NCBI GenBank assembly: GCA_945883695.1
Contig: CAMCYK010000003.1
Coordinates: 1-64,000 of the forward strand
DNA length: 64,000 bases
Source: Akkermansia muciniphila
Lineage (GTDB): Bacteria > Verrucomicrobiota > Verrucomicrobiia > Verrucomicrobiales > Akkermansiaceae
Direction of reading: 5' to 3'
Positions 41,201 through 49,221 of the stretch are shown here, piece after piece. The notes beneath the pieces were generated by a model. It was not told the origin of the DNA. It saw only the letters and a list, made by a program, of their open reading frames with translations, and searched no databases. The stretch's first letter is position 1. The number at the start of each line of letters is the position of its first letter. A program made the position numbers and the translations under genes.

Positions 41201-43259
41201 ACACCAGGCTCGGCAGGCTGATGGCTTCAAACTTCGGCCCGAGAGCGGCGTCCGCGCCGGTCTGGGTGACGTTGACCGGCTCGTAATCGGCCGGGCTGGC
41301 GGGCCACTGGTGAAGGTAGCTCCGCTTGGCCACCGGCCACGAGATGTCCAGGCCGGTAATCGCACCGCCCGAAACCTCATGCAGCGAGGCGTCGAATTTC
41401 GCCATCCAGTAAAGCACCATGTTGTCCGGATTCAGGTTCTCGCGCTCGGCGAAATAATCGGTGATCCCGTCCGGGCGGATGAAGGTGCCGTAGAGCGGCT
41501 TGCTGGTCACGCCGGTGGCCAAGGTGGGCAACACGGGGCTCATCTGGTCGTCGCCGTTTTCCTCGGGGCCTTCGCGGGGCCGCAGCTGCTCACCCAGCGG
41601 AGTCACGAGGGTCTCCACATCGGCGCTGCGGCGGATCTCGACGATGTCGGCGCCGAGGAATTCATGGCGGCCGAGCTCGCCCTGGATCTCGCCGCCCAGG
41701 TATTCGACGAAGACGCGGCCCTCCGCATTGTAGGCGCGGAGCGCGGGCAGGCCGGACAGCGTGTCGAACCACAGCGTGCGCGGCTCCCCCGGCGCGGCGA
41801 CGCCCGGGTTGCTCGAACCACCGACCGGGGTGTATTCCACGGCCTGGCCCGCCACGAAGGAGTTGAAGACCGGATTCACCCGCACGATGCGGCCGGTCGG
41901 GATGCGGACCATCGGGCCATCGAAGGTTTTCTCCGTCCAGTAGATCACCCGCGGCTCGGCTTGCGAAGCGGATGACACCGCGAAGGTCTCGCGCCGGAAC
42001 TTGTAGGTCGGCGTGGATTCGCCGGGCGCGGAGGTATCCGGCAGGGCGGAGACCCAGGTGACCGCCACCCGGCCGGTCTGGCTGGCAAAGACCTTGTCCG
42101 CGTGAGGGCTGTAGTAGTAAGACTGGTAGGGCTGATAGGTCTTGGAGGTGCTGGCGGCAATGTTCGCATTGGCCGGCCCGGACAGCGTCAGCGTGCCGCC
42201 ATTGATGAGCTGCACCTCGCGTCCCAGCAGGGTGGCACCGACTGTAAGACCCGTCGGCACGCTGGACACTTCCACCACAGGGCTGGTGGTGGAACTTCGG
42301 GTCACCGCGACGGTTCCGGTGGGTAGCAGCGGCTCGGTCAGTCCATCCACGGTATTGGTCAGCCGCACGGAGCTGAACACCTCGCCCGGCTGCACCGGCT
42401 GGGCCCGCCAATAACCGCTGTCCGCCAGCGCCGCGCCATCCCAACTGACGGACGGGCGCTGGATTTCATCCCCCATGAAATAGCGCGGGACTCCGGAGGC
42501 GAAAGCATACCCGAAAAGGCTGTGCTTCAGCTGGGACTGCGCGACCAGCATGCCATTCTCGAGCGCGAATGCGCCGGGATATCTGCTGATCGAAGCCACT
42601 GCAGTGGCCCGATTATTGCCCTGCTTGGGCGGCCCCAGGGTAACCATAGGCAACGAAGTATAACCACTTCCTTTGACCGTGACCTGCACCTCCACCACAC
42701 GGCCTGACAAAAGCACCGCTTTGCCGGTAGCACCGCTGCCGCCGCCACCGGAAAATGTTACCTGTGGCGGGTCGATATATCCCGACCCGGAATCGGTCAC
42801 CTTGATAAAGCTGAGTTGATTCCCCGCGCCTATGGCACCCGACGAGGCTGCGGTGGATGCCCGCCCGGCGAACTGGACGTTGGTGACCGGAGTGCCGGTG
42901 GGCACCTTGGGCGGCGCGATGACGACTAACGGCGGAAAGGCGGCACTGTAGCCGCTGCCACCGTTGGTGATCGTGAACGCCGTCACCACTCCGCCGCTGA
43001 TCGTCGCGGTGGCTGTGGCGGTCGTGCCGCTGGCGGGCGCCGCAATGCTCACCACCGGGGCGCTCGCATAGCCACTGCCGCCACCGCGCACCGTGATCGC
43101 GGTGAGCACCCCGGCACCCGATACAGTCGGCGAGCCCCCCGCCCGCCGCTTGTCGAGGAGGTTGGTCGCACCGCCCTTCAGTTCAAACTGGGCGTGGGCC
43201 GCCGGGGCGCAGAGCAGCGCGGCGAGGGCGGCCATCAAGGTGAGGACTCGGAAGTTCAT
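35229..43259 (-). CDS. Giant secreted protein (2676 aa)
   Basis: Signal peptide MNFRVLTLMAALAALLCAPAAHAQ; N-terminal GSGYxxxPxVxI repeats; single uninterrupted 8-kb ORF in an overlapping gene string. Confidence 0.85.
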   Translation of the reverse strand: MNFRVLTLMAALAALLCAPAAHAQFELKGGATNLLDKRRAGGSPTVSGAGVLTAITVRGGGSGYASAPVVSIAAPASGTTATATATISGGVVTAFTITNGGSGYSAAFPPLVVIAPPKVPTGTPVTNVQFAGRASTAASSGAIGAGNQLSFIKVTDSGSGYIDPPQVTFSGGGGSGATGKAVLLSGRVVEVQVTVKGSGYTSLPMVTLGPPKQGNNRATAVASISRYPGAFALENGMLVAQSQLKHSLFGYAFASGVPRYFMGDEIQRPSVSWDGAALADSGYWRAQPVQPGEVFSSVRLTNTVDGLTEPLLPTGTVAVTRSSTTSPVVEVSSVPTGLTVGATLLGREVQLINGGTLTLSGPANANIAASTSKTYQPYQSYYYSPHADKVFASQTGRVAVTWVSALPDTSAPGESTPTYKFRRETFAVSSASQAEPRVIYWTEKTFDGPMVRIPTGRIVRVNPVFNSFVAGQAVEYTPVGGSSNPGVAAPGEPRTLWFDTLSGLPALRAYNAEGRVFVEYLGGEIQGELGRHEFLGADIVEIRRSADVETLVTPLGEQLRPREGPEENGDDQMSPVLPTLATGVTSKPLYGTFIRPDGITDYFAERENLNPDNMVLYWMAKFDASLHEVSGGAITGLDISWPVAKRSYLHQWPASPADYEPVNVTQTGADAALGPKFEAISLPSLVFQDDPAELEAEIDGASQRLLVKFTASSPDRRNRSLLKFSSVAGAQYLRLWIESEDVLGSPAVADNPATLTIDESRPAVYTLNDLNGDGLRDWSPATAVGATTGGRTAASVGSRIEPPGPGYEIAGHISSGDCYAPAAYVNPLGDAGFPGAAAGAIIPVNALSGRNQLSVWWFKKVSFPAATKIAPFYVPAISARYQVSWPENPQQLVIASLKGLENPALTSVQTSGSIYRQPDPALPGYNPNEEHGLLIDGNLFALRDDLNLATSSEPFVLLQYTDAGDMRPAMRVAKVVRATATYPLQYNKIAGTPLTPPLPLALLPLPKNPDQSVRNEEVVLLPDTLPPVEIGNVPTAFFMAYNKFTFEDRKGTHWLFRGPHRGEVGVGTQPSFGMKFYYNQREEFDFPALALNAQPALGSIQPFIANTGGGSSVTLTYLPKWPDDTSLPVAQRSVVPELAMAETLGKAKASSTNGGGLPQVLGQSSAQVLYQQSMAMTLDASSVALHDPIRAKTSAMDELPPGLRTSDYAGKTYFQGLPPNLQNRFYYDALQKRLELIGEFVDEVATEDYFNLNQLSQQDVAALKALLPAAADAADRTAWDDAIDGLSTTLETFRESATVPDTYVVNTGLDQTIPVMGRSDITDPDTAVAGYALSSTGDGTGYVTLVFGNGRAFTDPGDPVQMQIIKVVPDLYQGDLKVLLSSNPLDEKVSVRHSGDYGGKPENFEFRYRYAFNDSSGQAPVLPDDNNSQGSAWIDPDNTPYSLGGSILVGADPAAVLSNPAVLMGDVNFTMSYRLKAQGSVPAGSWSDWTDAMLVEGWIKRVLAKITPFNQRMSDLYSNSINTDVSLLTQAGTRWEGDIALNMENINDAGLIEIYETVLNRGKGFTINSDLDTATTNNALILAAGYLNDLYTILGNEAYADGANPTISIDDKDSVTEVNTSRFAFEGQVASSLDEELALLRGRDDFNAHGTARGPAYNRLWWNYTRGINSGEALYAVNYNISEKAGASTANGNVDAADAQRMFPQGHGDAYGHYLTALKGYYKLLTHPYFTWRPSAETVTVLGVPVSVDYKDERKFAAAAANVGRTAQQVLGLVHRQSYQDDPDAGWSQFRDGKTNSRTSVVRHQGLDETASRSTQGAFFHWIVGNAMLPDVDNDPNHSGVQIVDRTTVPELNELPSLALSFQTTMDSANDRLNPLGLAPGAIAFDLDPYWNNSQGQELSGVDGGASHYEQISARALRALNNAAGSFNQAATMTRLLRNQENQISDQQTAIEDEEYAMLQELKDIYGNPYAGDVGPGKIYPQGYEDPDYFRWNIIDRPLDWIDTATPVTVTYRYPMQYQTFTGGAIDEMIKSYKGGDKNGDGEPDTVEKTFQVTPNQWVQFADVVGPGGALGKRPYTGALQDALVEAQLAQVALLAARDDLDDLGTRFNREAEAFKGLVSMHAGQQTTTAVIGTGLVVNATAAAVLETIGQVAEFGADFVDDIEDGASEMLPLSFGFSNDVTSVGRGGIKFAGAATEGSLKATAATNYAASRMLMATVGGGLELIKENTLMSLGFTQDELQAAYEFEQTYRELIGMYTRFTELTTAYATATQKIQNLQVAGETIRLRRETLRQRAASVINGYRTKDLTFRTFRNEALVQYRTLFDLAGRYSYLAAKSYDYETGLLGTPQGQAVINRLVASRSLGDLTGGEPQATTSTLGDAGLAGTMAQLNADFAVAEARLGINNPDHYNTLFSLRQELFRILPHVEEETVSADEAWQQTLEQHIVPNVLSDPQVAAYCRGLKKADGSAIPGFIIPFSTTVEDGKNFFGLDLAAGDHSYSQSNFATKIAAVGVALPGYVGMSYGEATQPNALSATPYAYLIPCGSDFMRTPMGDTGDIRSWQVVDQALPLPYNLGASDFNTTQFFGPNDTFAERPWVIRKHQAFRMVADPAIYEDGSLPTVFTNARLIGRSVWNSQWKIVIPAHTLLKDEQTGMNNFAASVKDIQLFLRTYSNSGN

Positions 43260-43538
43260 GACTGACGGAAAAGTGAGGTAGGTTAAAAAATATCAGTCGG
43301 CCGGCCAGGGGCCGGCGGCGCGCAGGGCGGGCGCCGGTCGGGCCGGGCGGATAAAGAGGGGGACAGCCACGGCCAGGGCCCCGCCGTCACCTTCCTGGAC
43401 GCCGCAGGCAGCCGCCAGGCGGGCCACGGGCGCTGGCTTGGAGAGCGCTGGCTCACCGCCGCGCCCGCGGCGCGGGAGCCGTGCTGGATGCTTGTGCTGG
43501 CGTGATTCATCGGAGGTGTGATCGGAGCCATCCGTGGC

Positions 43539-45977
43539 TTACTCCGCGGCCTTGGCCGTCTTCAGCGAAACGGTCTTGACTGAGTTCCCATTGGACATCC
43601 TCCGTTCGAGGGCGATCAGACGCGCCTCGTGACTTGCCTCCGTGGCCGCGAGCTCGAGCCGCAGCGCCGCGGTCTCATCCCGCAAGGCCTGAATCTCCGC
43701 ATCCTTTTCGTGGATCTGAGTGCTGAGTTTGCCTAGAGCGGCATCGTTGCTGGCTTTATATTCCTGCAAGGCTTTTGCCGTGATCGTCGCAAAGCTGGTG
43801 TAACCCACAGTCTTCAATCCATCGGTCCCGGTGGCGACAAGATCAGGGAAGAGCGGCTCCACCTCTTGCGCAATTACCCCGAACTCAGGCTTGATCGCTG
43901 GGTCGCTGTTGTCCTTCCAACGGTAGCGACGAAACTGCACTTGCATCAATCGATCCAACATCGGCTCCGCATCCTCGATATCCTTCTTGAGGCTGCGGTC
44001 TGAATACCAATCCAGGTTATTATCTCCATCGTAACTAAATCCCCTCCAATTGTTCTGGCTTTGACCGGGATTATAAACATCAAAGGCGATTCCTCCGCGA
44101 TCCTGCCGGTAAGACATTTTTACATAGCTGGTATTACCGTTGACTGCCGTCCCCGTGGATACAAATCCGCTGGTTGTGGTGGTAATCGCACCTTGGCTGG
44201 TATCCAAGGTACCCACTCCCAATCTCCCTGATTGCAAATACATTTCCACCACCGAGGCGTTGTTGCGGATAAACAATCCGGCAGTGCCATAATTGAGAAA
44301 AGTTCCATTTGTCGCCCGTGGCCAAAAGACCCGCTCAGCGACACCCACGTTGTTTTTCCCCAAAATACAGGGTCCATTCCCCATCATGATGTCGCCGTCC
44401 AAATTCAATTGTCCACTCACGCGAGCCGCGCCAGCCACATCGAGTGTATGTTGCGGACTCGAGATGCCGATCCCCACGTTGCCGCCGTTCGGGTTGATCG
44501 CCAGGGGAAATGAGACGCCATCCCAGGTTCTCTTCGATTGGATCCAATTTCCCCAGCCATTGTTGTTGTTATAGGTCCCGAGATGGAGGGCGCTATCGGA
44601 GGCGCCGATGGCGGCGACCGCGTTTGCCGATGTCACCGCATTGGTGGTCGTCTGCGCGGCTAATGGAGCCAGCACCTGCAGGAGGTTGGCGGGCGCCGCC
44701 GTGCCGATGCCGATCTTGCCGCTGCCGTCGATCGACAGAATGCCAGGACTGAAGGCACCGGATGTCCCTCCACCAAAACCGAAGGTGGTGGATGACTGAG
44801 CGTAACCCAAACCCATGACCTGGCCACCCGCGCGCACAAAGGCCAGGTGCGATCCCGTGTGCCCCGTGGCAGGCCGGCTGATCTGCGCGGAGCCGAAGGT
44901 TCCGGAGGTCGTTCCATCGATAAGATCCAATCTGGCGATTGGCGTGGCGGTGCCGATGCCGACGTTGCCACTGTTCGAGACAATCGATCCCCCCGTGACC
45001 GCCCCGCTGGCATTGATCGCGCCCGTCACATCGAGGGCGACGGTGGGAGCGGAAGTATTGACCCCGACATTGCCGCCGCTGGGATTCAGCAGGAGCTGGC
45101 CCGCCGTCGAGAGAGCGGTGTAGGATTGGAGGGAAGCCTTGTTGGCGGAGGTGTCGTAGCCGAGCAGCAGGCGCTTGTTGTTGTCCGCGTTGCCGCGGAT
45201 CGTGAGCTGGTCGGCCGGGCTGGCGGCCATGTCGCCCTGCAGCGTGAGCTTGTTGGTGGCGGAGCTGATGGACGTCGCGCCGATGCCGACGCGGCCGTTG
45301 GCATCCCAGCGCAGCGCGGTGCTCCGCAAGCCGGAGGCATTGGAACCGAGCGCCCCCCCGGCGTTGCCATAGAGCACCGGACCGTCCACGGCAGTGCCGC
45401 CGAACAGGCGGTCGGTGCCATACCAGCCGAGACCATAGTTGCTGGCGGTGCCGGTGAGCGGGGTGAGGGCGAGATCGGAGGAACTGCCGATGCTCTCCGC
45501 GAACTTGGCCCGCATGGCGAAGGCGGTGGAGACGATCTGCTGGCGCGGAGTGATTTCATTGTCGGAAAGCGTGATGGTCGCGGCGGAGGCCACCGTCACC
45601 CCCAGAAAGCGGGCGCTACCGTTGAACGCCGTGCCGAGATCCGCGAGTTTCCGGTCGGCTTCACTGTAGCCGAAGGTCGCGGTCGGATTGGCCACGCCCT
45701 GGCCGACGAGCACGCTGAACTCACCTTCGGAAACCGTGACCGTCTGGGCCTCGGAGTAGATGAGGTTGGCGGTGTTGGTGGAGGACGGGCTGTCCCAGAT
45801 GCGGAAGATCACCGTGCGGTTGACCGGGGTGCCCGCACCCACGTTGCTTCCCGCCGCATCCACCACGCGCCCTTGGTAGCTGATGAAGTTCGGCACGGCG
45901 CTGGTTTGCGCCGTGGCCGGGCCGGCGACCAGCGCCAGCAGGGCGGCGCAGGCGGTGAGCAGAGGATGGAGTTTCAT
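43539..45977 (-). CDS. Secreted tail-fibre-like protein with C-terminal S74 intramolecular chaperone domain
   Basis: Signal peptide MKLHPLLTACAALLALVAGPATAQ; C-term WYSDRSLKKDIEDAEPMLDRLMQVQFRRYRW...FGVIAQEVEPLFPDLV plus coiled coil. ATG 45977; track start 46478 is too early. Confidence 0.85.
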   Translation of the reverse strand: MKLHPLLTACAALLALVAGPATAQTSAVPNFISYQGRVVDAAGSNVGAGTPVNRTVIFRIWDSPSSTNTANLIYSEAQTVTVSEGEFSVLVGQGVANPTATFGYSEADRKLADLGTAFNGSARFLGVTVASAATITLSDNEITPRQQIVSTAFAMRAKFAESIGSSSDLALTPLTGTASNYGLGWYGTDRLFGGTAVDGPVLYGNAGGALGSNASGLRSTALRWDANGRVGIGATSISSATNKLTLQGDMAASPADQLTIRGNADNNKRLLLGYDTSANKASLQSYTALSTAGQLLLNPSGGNVGVNTSAPTVALDVTGAINASGAVTGGSIVSNSGNVGIGTATPIARLDLIDGTTSGTFGSAQISRPATGHTGSHLAFVRAGGQVMGLGYAQSSTTFGFGGGTSGAFSPGILSIDGSGKIGIGTAAPANLLQVLAPLAAQTTTNAVTSANAVAAIGASDSALHLGTYNNNNGWGNWIQSKRTWDGVSFPLAINPNGGNVGIGISSPQHTLDVAGAARVSGQLNLDGDIMMGNGPCILGKNNVGVAERVFWPRATNGTFLNYGTAGLFIRNNASVVEMYLQSGRLGVGTLDTSQGAITTTTSGFVSTGTAVNGNTSYVKMSYRQDRGGIAFDVYNPGQSQNNWRGFSYDGDNNLDWYSDRSLKKDIEDAEPMLDRLMQVQFRRYRWKDNSDPAIKPEFGVIAQEVEPLFPDLVATGTDGLKTVGYTSFATITAKALQEYKASNDAALGKLSTQIHEKDAEIQALRDETAALRLELAATEASHEARLIALERRMSNGNSVKTVSLKTAKAAE

Positions 45978-46021
45978 GATGGTGACGTGGGACGGGTGCT
46001 GAGGTTTGAATCGGGCAAGGA

Positions 46022-47698
46022 TCAGGGATTGAGGGCGCCGAGTTCCGAGGCGCGGCGGAGTTCGAAGATGCCGGAGAGCCGGAGGCCGTCGCCTGTGCCG
46101 ACACCGGCGCTGTCCTTGTGCAGGCCGCTGACGACCTCGCCGTAGGTGCCACCGATGACGCTGCTGCCCCAGGCGGTGGCGCTGCCGCCGCCGGGCGGAG
46201 TGTCCGTAAAGGTGAAGGTAACTTGGCGGGTGACGCTGTGGCTTTCCTGGCCGGCCACGAGCGCGGTCTGGCCGCTCTTGTTGTCGTGATCCGGGTGATA
46301 CTGGTGGACGAAGGGGTTGGTCGGATCGTCGAAAGGCGTGGCGATGGTGCAGGACAGTTCGCTGCCGATGCCAAAGCTGCCGGAGCCCCCCAGCGCCAGA
46401 CCCAGCGGCATGTGGGTGGCGACGATGCGGCGGGCCGCGGCTTTGGCGTCCGCCTTCAAGCCGGCCTCCGACAGGCACAAGCCGAAGTCGTGTGGCGCGG
46501 CGGCCATCGGGCCCATGAAGACTTGGGAAAGCACGCGGGCGGTCCCGTCATCGGCCACATGGATCAGGTAGCGCAGCGGGAACGTGCCGCCCGCAGGCTT
46601 CACCGCATCCGCCAGCGGCTTGCTTTCCACGGCCGTGACCACGGCGTCGCCGATCCAGAGCCCGGCCAGCGTGCTCTTGCGGGCGGTGGCCGGGATGAGG
46701 ATGTCAAAGGTATTGGCCGAGTCGGTGAAACGCAGCAGGGAGGCGTAAAGCGCGTTCGCCTCCGCAGCGCTCATGGCACTGCGGTCGATGCCGAAGCTCA
46801 GCTCGACGCTGGAATTCGGCGCGATGGTCTCGCTGTAAGCCGCGGCGATCGGGGTTTCCTCCCACTCCGCCTGGTCGTCAAGAGTGCGGCGCGTGAGCGG
46901 CACCGCGGCGGTGACAGGCTCCTGGCCGCTGGGCGGGCTGTCGGAAGCGACGGGCTCGATCCGCAGCGTCATGACGGCGGCAGTGCGGTTCATCACCCGG
47001 GCCGTGATCACCGAACCACGCCGGCCAAAGGCCAGACCCTCGTTGTTGGAAAGGGTGATCTGGACCGGCGCGTAGAAATTTCCCACCACTTCGGAGGAGA
47101 ACCAGTAGGCTTGGTCGCGGTCCACCCGCTCCGTGGCAGGGGAGAAGATCTGCAAGGGATTGCCCGCGCTCAACTCGCCGCCGACATATTTGAAAATCCT
47201 GGCATTCGCGGCAATCGCCGTGGGGAAGGTGGCGAAGTAGTTCGAGAAACTCGGAAAATTTCCCGTCGCCTTGCTGCTGGGGAAGCCGAGGAAATTCGCG
47301 CCGCTGCGCACCCACGTGTTGCTTGGCGGCAGCGGCCGGTGGGGGATCCCGACGGATGCGGCAGCGGAGCACTTCACCAGATAGGCCGACTGGCCGGTCA
47401 GGCCGATCAGCGAGTCAGCGGTGTCACCGCGCACCCACTTGCTCCACTCGGGCGTGCCATTGCTCGGAAGCAACGGGGTGCTGGTGAAGCCGACCTGGGT
47501 GGGATTCGGGTTCCAGCGCCAGACCTCGGTGACTGTGGGATACGCCGCAAAAAGCTCATCCGGCGTGACGTGACTGGCATCGCCGTGCAGGTAAATCGAG
47601 TTCCACCCGCTCTTGAACGCGTAGCTGGTGGTCTGCCATTGCGCGTGCGCGGTGGCGGCGGGGAAAAGCGTGGCGAGGGCAAGGAAGATCGATTTCAT
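46022..47698 (-). CDS. Secreted hypothetical protein of giant-protein operon
   Basis: Signal peptide MKSIFLALATLFPAATAHAQ followed by WQTTSYAFKSGWNSIYLHGDAS; ATG 47698 overlaps stop of upstream gene. Confidence 0.65.
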   Translation of the reverse strand: MKSIFLALATLFPAATAHAQWQTTSYAFKSGWNSIYLHGDASHVTPDELFAAYPTVTEVWRWNPNPTQVGFTSTPLLPSNGTPEWSKWVRGDTADSLIGLTGQSAYLVKCSAAASVGIPHRPLPPSNTWVRSGANFLGFPSSKATGNFPSFSNYFATFPTAIAANARIFKYVGGELSAGNPLQIFSPATERVDRDQAYWFSSEVVGNFYAPVQITLSNNEGLAFGRRGSVITARVMNRTAAVMTLRIEPVASDSPPSGQEPVTAAVPLTRRTLDDQAEWEETPIAAAYSETIAPNSSVELSFGIDRSAMSAAEANALYASLLRFTDSANTFDILIPATARKSTLAGLWIGDAVVTAVESKPLADAVKPAGGTFPLRYLIHVADDGTARVLSQVFMGPMAAAPHDFGLCLSEAGLKADAKAAARRIVATHMPLGLALGGSGSFGIGSELSCTIATPFDDPTNPFVHQYHPDHDNKSGQTALVAGQESHSVTRQVTFTFTDTPPGGGSATAWGSSVIGGTYGEVVSGLHKDSAGVGTGDGLRLSGIFELRRASELGALNP

Positions 47699-48546
47699 CG
47701 GACAGAAAGGCGGTAGAATTCCTTGGTGCTGGAGCGCGGCGCGCTGAAGGCGGAAACGATTCCGACATCGCTGGCCTGGTGGGCGTCGTTGCCAGCGCCG
47801 GGAGCGCCCACGGAAAAGGGCACCCGCGTCCACGTCTTCATGTCGAGCGTGCTCTCAAGGGTGTAAACCTTGCCGGTGATGCCGTAGAACTCGAAGCGCA
47901 CGCTCTGCGGCAGCTTCTCCTTCATCGTCAGGTTGAAGGTCTCCGTCGCGTCACCGGCGAAGGTGCCCGCGATGTATTCCAACAGGTTGCTTTGGCCGTC
48001 CTTGTCGAAGTCGCCATTCGGATTGATGAGGCTGAGATCCCACTCGCCGTTTTCATCCGGATAGAGTCCGGCTTGATAGAGCTGCCAGGCTTCCCAGGTG
48101 TCGGGCAAGCCGTCCTTGTCCCGGTCCTCGCCGAGCGTGAGATCGAGCTTCACCCGCTCGCCCCCCTTCCCTGCCGTGAGGTTCCCAGAAACTTCGATCG
48201 GGTAGAAGAACTCGCCATTCATCGAAACAACCAAGCTGAACAGTCCTCCGGCGGCGACGGCCTTGTCCGTGTAGAAGGTCGTGCCGCTGCGGTTCTGATC
48301 GATCCGCAGGTTGAGCTCGTAGCTCTGGTCGAGGCGGTTGGAGGTGATCGGAGTGCGGCCGACCTCCACCCCGCCCTTGAGCAGGATGACCACCGCGCCC
48401 TCGGCAGTGACCGTCTGGCCGACTTGGTCGCGGACCATGCCGTAAAGCGTGTAATAGGGCGCGGGCGGGAACGCGCCGGCGATGCCGGTGGCAAGCAGCA
48501 GGCCGGTCAAAACGAGCGGAGTGATTCGTTGGGAGAGGCGGTTCAT
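47695..48546 (-). CDS. Secreted protein with DxDxDG calcium-loop-like motifs; first gene of giant-protein operon
   Basis: Signal peptide MNRLSQRITPLVLTGLLLATGIAGA; DRDKDGLPDTWEAWQ, DFDKDGQSNLLEY; C-term YTLESTLDMKTWTRV...FYRLSVR. ATG at 48546. Confidence 0.7.
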   Translation of the reverse strand: MNRLSQRITPLVLTGLLLATGIAGAFPPAPYYTLYGMVRDQVGQTVTAEGAVVILLKGGVEVGRTPITSNRLDQSYELNLRIDQNRSGTTFYTDKAVAAGGLFSLVVSMNGEFFYPIEVSGNLTAGKGGERVKLDLTLGEDRDKDGLPDTWEAWQLYQAGLYPDENGEWDLSLINPNGDFDKDGQSNLLEYIAGTFAGDATETFNLTMKEKLPQSVRFEFYGITGKVYTLESTLDMKTWTRVPFSVGAPGAGNDAHQASDVGIVSAFSAPRSSTKEFYRLSVR

Positions 48547-48620
48547 GTGATGGATTGGAAGGCAGCACCCCGCTGGCAGGATCGGAGGTTTCCTAACAGG
48601 CAGCCGGAGGACTCTTCGGG

Positions 48621-48639
48621 CGGAAAATCCACTTTTCCG
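48621..48639. promoter_or_regulatory. Perfect inverted repeat CGGAAAA-TCCAC-TTTTCCG upstream of giant-protein operon
   Basis: Direct reading: 7-bp arms, 5-bp spacer. Confidence 0.4.
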
Positions 48640-48650
48640 CACTGCCTGAA

Positions 48651-48663
48651 TGCAATTTTTGCA
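48651..48663. promoter_or_regulatory. Palindromic candidate operator TGCAA-TTT-TTGCA (box 1)
   Basis: Direct reading; about 105 bp upstream of the start at 48546. Confidence 0.55.
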
Positions 48664-48845
48664 CAGCACACCCCGCCGAAACCGGTTAGATAATGGCACT
48701 CCCCATGGGGCCAGTTCAATCGAGATGAAGCTTTGCCCGTCCCCCTCTTCTTGATGCGGATTACTGAAGGCGATTCACCGCTCGTCCGCGCTTCGCTTTT
48801 CTTTCCCTCTCCTCATTCAAAATTCAAAATTTCAATCCACCACCC

Positions 48846-49109
48846 TCAATCCCGGGTAGGTCCGCCCTGCCCCTCGGAGAATGAACCATCGTCAAGCGAC
48901 ATGAGCTTGTTGTAACCATTGATCGCCGGGGAACGCACGTCCATTACGATGGTGTAATTCGTGCGATTAGCGAGAGCAGTAACATCGAGATTCAGTCCTT
49001 GTGAAGCTCCCACATTGAGCACCGTCTTCGCCGGATAGACCCGGATCACCGGAGCCGGCGGGGTTGCGAGCAGCACCGGGAATTCCCGTTCCTGCGGCGG
49101 CCGAACCAC
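48846..49109 (-). pseudogene. Possible gene fragment or short secreted-type ORF
   Basis: 87-aa ORF with beta-rich composition (VIRVYPAKTVLNVGASQGLNLDVTALANRTNYTIVMDVRSPAINGYNKLM) but no signal peptide. Confidence 0.2.
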
Positions 49110-49221
49110 AACAAGCCAGACAGGGGCGAACCAACCCAGCCCCAGCCTTCAGCCTTGAAACACGTCGCAGAAAGAAATTGCGCGGTCACGCCGGCTGGAT
49201 GAGATCGTCCGTCACTCAGGA

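Noticed and set aside
37575-41975. 1466-aa plus-strand ORF antisense to the giant gene
   Set aside because: Low-complexity V/E/R/G-rich translation without family motifs; mirror-frame artefact of high-GC codon usage on the minus-strand giant gene, which has a signal peptide and operon overlaps.
31844-45977. S74/tail-fibre-like proteins considered as prophage
   Set aside because: Signal peptides and no integrase, capsid, terminase, portal or lysis genes nearby.
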